From an uncultured Rhodopila sp. (GTDB taxonomy: Bacteria > Pseudomonadota > Alphaproteobacteria > Acetobacterales > Acetobacteraceae): a DNA stretch of 64,000 nt. The notes under the pieces were generated by a model. The model saw nothing but the letters and a program-made list of their open reading frames with translations, was not told the DNA's origin and searched no databases. The DNA lies in contig NZ_CAIWTY010000084.1 of the NCBI RefSeq assembly GCF_903915725.1, positions 124,001-188,000 of the forward strand. Direction: 5' to 3'. Positions within the stretch are counted from its first letter, which is position 1; each line of letters begins with the position of its first letter. Made by a program: the position numbers and the translations under genes. Of the stretch, positions 60,611-64,000 are shown one piece after another.

Positions 60611-61485
60611 CGCAACGCGGCCAGCAACGCCGCGGCAAGCCGATCGGCGATCGATTGCGGAACGACGCTTTGCAGCCCCTTCCAGCCCGGCATCGAGTTG
60701 ACCTCCAGCACCACCGGCCGCCCGTCGCGGCCGAGCAGCAGATCGACCCCGGCATAGGCAGCGCCGACGCAGGCGGCAGCACGCACCGCCAAATCCACCA
60801 TCGCCGCATCCGGCACAAACGGCAGCGGTTCGGCGCCGAGATGCACATTGGTCACCCAGCCCTCGGCCTGGCGCGTCATCGATCCGACGACCTCCCCGGC
60901 GCAAACAAATAGCCTGTGGTCGCGGAAGGTCTGCGTGCCCGTCGGGAGATAGCGCTGCAGGTAATAAATCCCGCCCACGGCCTCCGGCGGCGGCAGTTCC
61001 TCCGCGGCCGCGATCAGCCGCAATCCCCGGCCCTGAGAGCCGAACAGCGGCTTCAGCACCAGCGGCCCCGCGCCGCATTCGCGTGCGGCAATCGCCAATG
61101 CGGCGTCGCGGCCCTCGACCGTCCAGGTGGGCGGCGTGGCAATGCCGGCACGGGCGAGAAAGAAACTCGCGGTGGACTTGTCGACGCAGCGCTCGATGGC
61201 GCGCGCATCGTTCCACACCGTAACCCCAAGCTCGCGCAGCGCATGCAGCACACCGAGGCGGCGCGTCACCTCCTCGAAGCTGCCACCGGAGATCGAGCGG
61301 ATCAGCACCGCGTCGGGCAAACCGAAGCTGAACCCGGGCAGCACGACACCGAACGGATGGGTGGTGTCGAACACCGCATCGGCCAGCCGGAATGCGATGA
61401 CATCAGCGTCGCGGGCAGCGAACGATTTCAGCAGCGCCCGCGCATGCCAGTCGCGGTCGTCGATCGCCAGCGCAATTCGTGGCAT
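60607..61485 (-). CDS. RimK-like ATP-grasp ligase of the H4MPT cluster
   Basis: A 292-residue ATP-grasp protein. DKSTASFFLARAGIATPPTW, LVLKPLFGSQGRGLRL (ATP lysine and glycine-rich loop) and VDLLLGRDGRPVVLEVNSMPGW (metal ligands) are the family motifs. MptN-type relatives add glutamate to H4MPT; the same or a methylofuran role is likely. The start shares a base with the mch stop. Confidence 0.85.
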   Translation of the reverse strand: MPRIALAIDDRDWHARALLKSFAARDADVIAFRLADAVFDTTHPFGVVLPGFSFGLPDAVLIRSISGGSFEEVTRRLGVLHALRELGVTVWNDARAIERCVDKSTASFFLARAGIATPPTWTVEGRDAALAIAARECGAGPLVLKPLFGSQGRGLRLIAAAEELPPPEAVGGIYYLQRYLPTGTQTFRDHRLFVCAGEVVGSMTRQAEGWVTNVHLGAEPLPFVPDAAMVDLAVRAAACVGAAYAGVDLLLGRDGRPVVLEVNSMPGWKGLQSVVPQSIADRLAAALLAALR

Positions 61486-62465
61486 CAGGCCGGGCTGCCG
61501 AACGAGGCATCCAGCAGCGCGGCATCCACCGCTCCGGCGTGGAAGCTCTCCCCGGTCTCGATCGCTGTGACGATCACTTCGGCCGGGCTGAACAGCATCG
61601 GGTCGATGGCGTAGAAGTCGCCGTTCACCGCTTTGAACGTTTCCGCGAAGGGCCGTCCGTAGTCGCGCGATTTTGATGCCGGCATCGCCTGCGCCAGATC
61701 GCTCGCCTGTGAAACCGATCCAGTAACGAACAAGTGAACGCGGCCGCCGAAGATGATCGCGTCGTTGGTCCGTCCCATGGCAGTGATGAAATCCGGATGC
61801 GGCGGCGGCAGTGGCGCGGCGCCGAGGCCATCGACGATGTCCGACAACGGGAAGTGGAGTTCGTGCGCCTTGTGCAGCGCCACCTCCAGCACGCGCGCGA
61901 CCACCTGCACGCTGCCGGCCAGGCTTTGCGTTGGCGCATACAAAATCGTCACATCGGCTGGAGCGACCCCGCAGGCTTCGGCGATCGAGGTCACCAGCGG
62001 CGCGGGCGGCGGCTGGCCGCTTTCCAGCACAAGCACCGCCTGCTTTGAGTCTTCACGATAGCCAAGCTCGTCGAACAGTTTCTCCTTGCGCGCCAGCGCC
62101 CGGGCGGGGCCGGAGCCGAGGGCGAAGAACGCCCCCTTGCCCGTGCCATGCGACAGGCTCCAGCCGGCATATTGGCTGGCGAGGCAGGCGGTGACCGGGT
62201 TGGAACTCGCCACCGATATCGTCCACGGCCAGTGCGGCAGGGTGGGATCGCTTGTCAAGCGCACCTCCCCCAGGCCGCCCAGGCAGATCGCCCCCAGGCG
62301 CAGACCGGCGGCGATCCCGCCTCGGTGCGCGGCACCGGCGTCGATCAGGCGCTCGCCGGACTCCCCGCGCGAGACGCCGACGCGCAGCGCCGCGGCATCC
62401 GCGCAAAGGGCTTCGGCATAGTCATGCGCCCGGCGGTTCAGGCCGAGATCGGTTGGTGTGGTCAT
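61485..62465 (-). CDS. mch: Methenyl-H4MPT cyclohydrolase
   Basis: A 326-residue protein. LGGLGEVRLTSD, the central NPVTACLASQYAGWSLSHGT and GTGKGAFFALGSGPARALA are typical of Mch. It hydrolyses methenyl-H4MPT to formyl-H4MPT in the cytoplasm. It overlaps both neighbours. Confidence 0.95.
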   Translation of the reverse strand: MTTPTDLGLNRRAHDYAEALCADAAALRVGVSRGESGERLIDAGAAHRGGIAAGLRLGAICLGGLGEVRLTSDPTLPHWPWTISVASSNPVTACLASQYAGWSLSHGTGKGAFFALGSGPARALARKEKLFDELGYREDSKQAVLVLESGQPPPAPLVTSIAEACGVAPADVTILYAPTQSLAGSVQVVARVLEVALHKAHELHFPLSDIVDGLGAAPLPPPHPDFITAMGRTNDAIIFGGRVHLFVTGSVSQASDLAQAMPASKSRDYGRPFAETFKAVNGDFYAIDPMLFSPAEVIVTAIETGESFHAGAVDAALLDASFGSPA

Positions 62466-63589
62466 GCGGCACCTTCTGCGTGAGCCAGGATTTCCGCCGC
62501 GCGGTGGCGCACCAGACGTTCCGCGGCCTCGGCGTCCGAGGTCTCCGCCAGCACCGTGCACAGCGGCGCCCCTTTCGGCACCCAACTTCCCGGGGCCTGC
62601 CGATCGGCGGTCCAGACGGGCCAGGGGAAGATAGGCGGGAGGGTGATGTCGGCGGGGGCGTAGACGAACGCGGCGGCGGCGGCGGCATGTGGCCAGACGG
62701 GTATAGTGTCCGGCAGCACGCCCTTACAGGCGTCGAGGTGCATGCGGAACAGCGCGCCCTCCGCGTCGGCGAAAATATCGAGCGTGGCGCCCGGACGCGG
62801 ATTCACTTCCAGCATGTCGAAGCCGTCTTCCCGCACCAGGAAGTCGGCGCTGTTCAGGCCGCGCAGACCGGTAAGCGACACCAGCCGCGCCACGGCGTCC
62901 GAGAGTTCCCCGGCGCGGGCGTCGGACAGCGGCGCCGGACGTGACGACCCGCCATAGCGGAACGGGCGGCGCGGCGCCGGTTCGGCCCATTGCCGGCTCA
63001 GGCCGAGCACGCGGCAGCGTCCGCCGGCAGCCAGAAAGGCGGCGGATACCGGCTGGCCCGCCACGCGGCGCTGGAAATAGCGCCCGCGCCGGGCGGTGTC
63101 GCGGCGGGTGGACGCGGCGATATGCATGCCGCCGGCACCGCCGATGCGCTTGCGCAGCCAGATGCCCTCCCGCGGCTGGTCCAGCCGGACCTCGGGATGC
63201 GGCACGCCGGCCAGGGCGCAGGTTTCGGCGAAGCGGAACGGGTTCTTGATTTCGGTAACGACGGCCGCCGGATTGCCGAGCAGGGCGTGCCGGGCGGCGA
63301 TGCATCGCAGGAGACCGGGACGATCCTCAAAGCCGCTGCCAACGACGACGCCAATGACATGACGCCCGGCGGCGAGACGGTCCAGCGCCGCCGACAGGGT
63401 GTCTTTGGCAAAGCCGTGCGTCAGGCTGCCGGGGACGGTTTCGCTGGCTTCGGCGAGGTCCCGGGTGTCGAGATCGCCGAACATGTCGGCCACCAGCGGC
63501 CGGTAGCCGCCACGCCGCGCACAGGCCGCCAGCGCCCGGCCGGACAGGGCGGCGATCAGGACGGCGGGGGAGTCGGTGGATGGGATCAT
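62462..63589 (-). CDS. ATP-grasp protein upstream of mch
   Basis: A 375-residue ATP-grasp protein with a Rossmann-like first domain (VLIAALSGRALAACARRGGY) and the ATP region WLRKRIGGAGGMHI; the metal-binding end is FDMLEVNPRPGATLDIF. It corresponds to the ATP-grasp gene beside mch in methylotrophs and resembles MfnD-type ligases. The exact substrate is unknown. Confidence 0.82.
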   Translation of the reverse strand: MIPSTDSPAVLIAALSGRALAACARRGGYRPLVADMFGDLDTRDLAEASETVPGSLTHGFAKDTLSAALDRLAAGRHVIGVVVGSGFEDRPGLLRCIAARHALLGNPAAVVTEIKNPFRFAETCALAGVPHPEVRLDQPREGIWLRKRIGGAGGMHIAASTRRDTARRGRYFQRRVAGQPVSAAFLAAGGRCRVLGLSRQWAEPAPRRPFRYGGSSRPAPLSDARAGELSDAVARLVSLTGLRGLNSADFLVREDGFDMLEVNPRPGATLDIFADAEGALFRMHLDACKGVLPDTIPVWPHAAAAAAFVYAPADITLPPIFPWPVWTADRQAPGSWVPKGAPLCTVLAETSDAEAAERLVRHRAAEILAHAEGAA

Positions 63590-63624
63590 GGAACGGTAAC
63601 GTCCGGGATCCGTGTCCTCCCCCC

Positions 63625-63711
63625 GTCATGGTCCGCACAGGCGGACCATCCACTTCTTGCGCTGCGGGCTGCAGCAAAGGCGTGGATGGCGGGCCTGCGC
63701 CCGCCATGACG
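63625..63711. repeat. Palindromic repeat copy between mtdB and the ATP-grasp gene
   Basis: A copy of about 87 bases, CGTCATGGTCCGCACAGGCG to CCCGCCATGACG, filling most of the 172-base gap within the operon. Confidence 0.82.
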
Positions 63712-63761
63712 GTATACGCCGCCGGTGCGTCCGTTCAGGCGATGCGCGGCGACCGGTTCCT

Positions 63762-64000
63762 TCATTTCGACAGTTCGCGCGCCAGCACGAAGGCGTCGCG
63801 GAAATCCAAAGTAAGCGGCTTGCTGCTTTCGATCATCCGCCGGAACAACCCGAATTCCGTCTGGTATTTCGTCTGCCCGATCGCCAGCGCGCCAATCCCG
63901 GACGTGCCGCCGCCAATGCTTGCCCCGTCGGAAAACAGATCCAGCCCCGCAACGCCGAGCGGCGGAACCGCGTTTACATCGGCCACCGCCAGCAGGCCCG
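63762..64000 (-). CDS. mtdB: Methylene-H4MPT dehydrogenase MtdB (partial, C-terminus)
   Basis: The last 78 residues of a gene that continues past the right edge. ADVNAVPPLGVAGLDLFSDG and the end LTLDFRDAFVLARELSK match the C-terminus of MtdA/MtdB dehydrogenases. Its place before mch points to MtdB, which oxidises methylene-H4MPT with NAD(P). Confidence 0.85.
   Translation of the reverse strand, partial: GLLAVADVNAVPPLGVAGLDLFSDGASIGGGTSGIGALAIGQTKYQTEFGLFRRMIESSKPLTLDFRDAFVLARELSK

Noticed and set aside
60611-61216. Upstream extension of the citG-like frame to 526 residues
   Set aside because: The extension lies entirely opposite to or within the ATP-grasp gene and has no family similarity; the GTG at 60610 gives the proper CitG-like start.

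Overview
High-GC bacterial chromosome segment, most likely from an alphaproteobacterium of the Acetobacteraceae (Rhodopila-like) type. The basis is a combination of a tetrahydromethanopterin (H4MPT) C1 pathway, a lanthanide-type XoxF methanol dehydrogenase and a rhizobial-style hup/hyp hydrogenase operon. The family assignment is inference. No rRNA, tRNA, CRISPR array or prophage was seen.

Layout. 1-1.1 kb: divergent efflux lipoprotein (cut by the window edge) and its TetR regulator. 1.3-18.2 kb: mixed housekeeping genes (HpcH/HpaI aldolase, UPF0149 protein, AsmA, NIPSNAP, MscS-cNMP channel, XthA, FAH-family protein, DctA, LivK-type binding protein, PfkB kinase, HigBA toxin-antitoxin, alpha/beta hydrolase, TypA/BipA), plus one badly frameshifted outer-membrane pseudogene broken by a small transposon-like element. 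18.4-25.5 kb: a minus-strand operon for the lower protocatechuate 4,5-cleavage pathway (LysR, galD, AAHS transporter, ligJ, ligK, ligI, ligC); the ring-cleaving dioxygenase LigAB is absent. 26.0-39.7 kb: a sigma-54-type promoter followed by hupSLCDFGHIJK-hypABFCDE for a membrane-bound uptake [NiFe] hydrogenase whose small subunit carries the extra cysteines of O2-tolerant enzymes. 39.9-42.8 kb: a PstI/BsuBI-type restriction-modification pair. 42.8-52.3 kb: XoxF methanol oxidation locus (xoxF, xoxG, xoxJ, CXXCW protein, SoxYZ-like carrier, zinc metallohydrolase, several small secreted proteins). 52.5-64 kb: H4MPT/methylofuran cofactor synthesis and C1 oxidation genes (MfnB-FolB fusion, kinase, DmrB-like flavoprotein, DHPS-like, DUF447-like, MfnF-like and HisA-like proteins, Fae, CitG-like, two ATP-grasp ligases, Mch, and the end of MtdB).

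The genes fit together as a facultative C1/H2/aromatics lifestyle: XoxF makes formaldehyde from methanol, Fae-MtdB-Mch carry it towards formate on H4MPT, the hydrogenase supplies electrons from H2, and the lig operon takes lignin-derived aromatics to pyruvate and oxaloacetate.

The most unusual feature is a family of about 88-bp palindromic repeats, at least 13 full, partial or interrupted copies, between genes and also inside four protein-coding genes (hupD, hupK, hypF twice, the citG-like gene). There they stay in frame and always encode the same Gly/Pro-rich peptide. Some copies lie inside ~170-180 bp elements with terminal inverted repeats, which suggests they are carried by MITEs.
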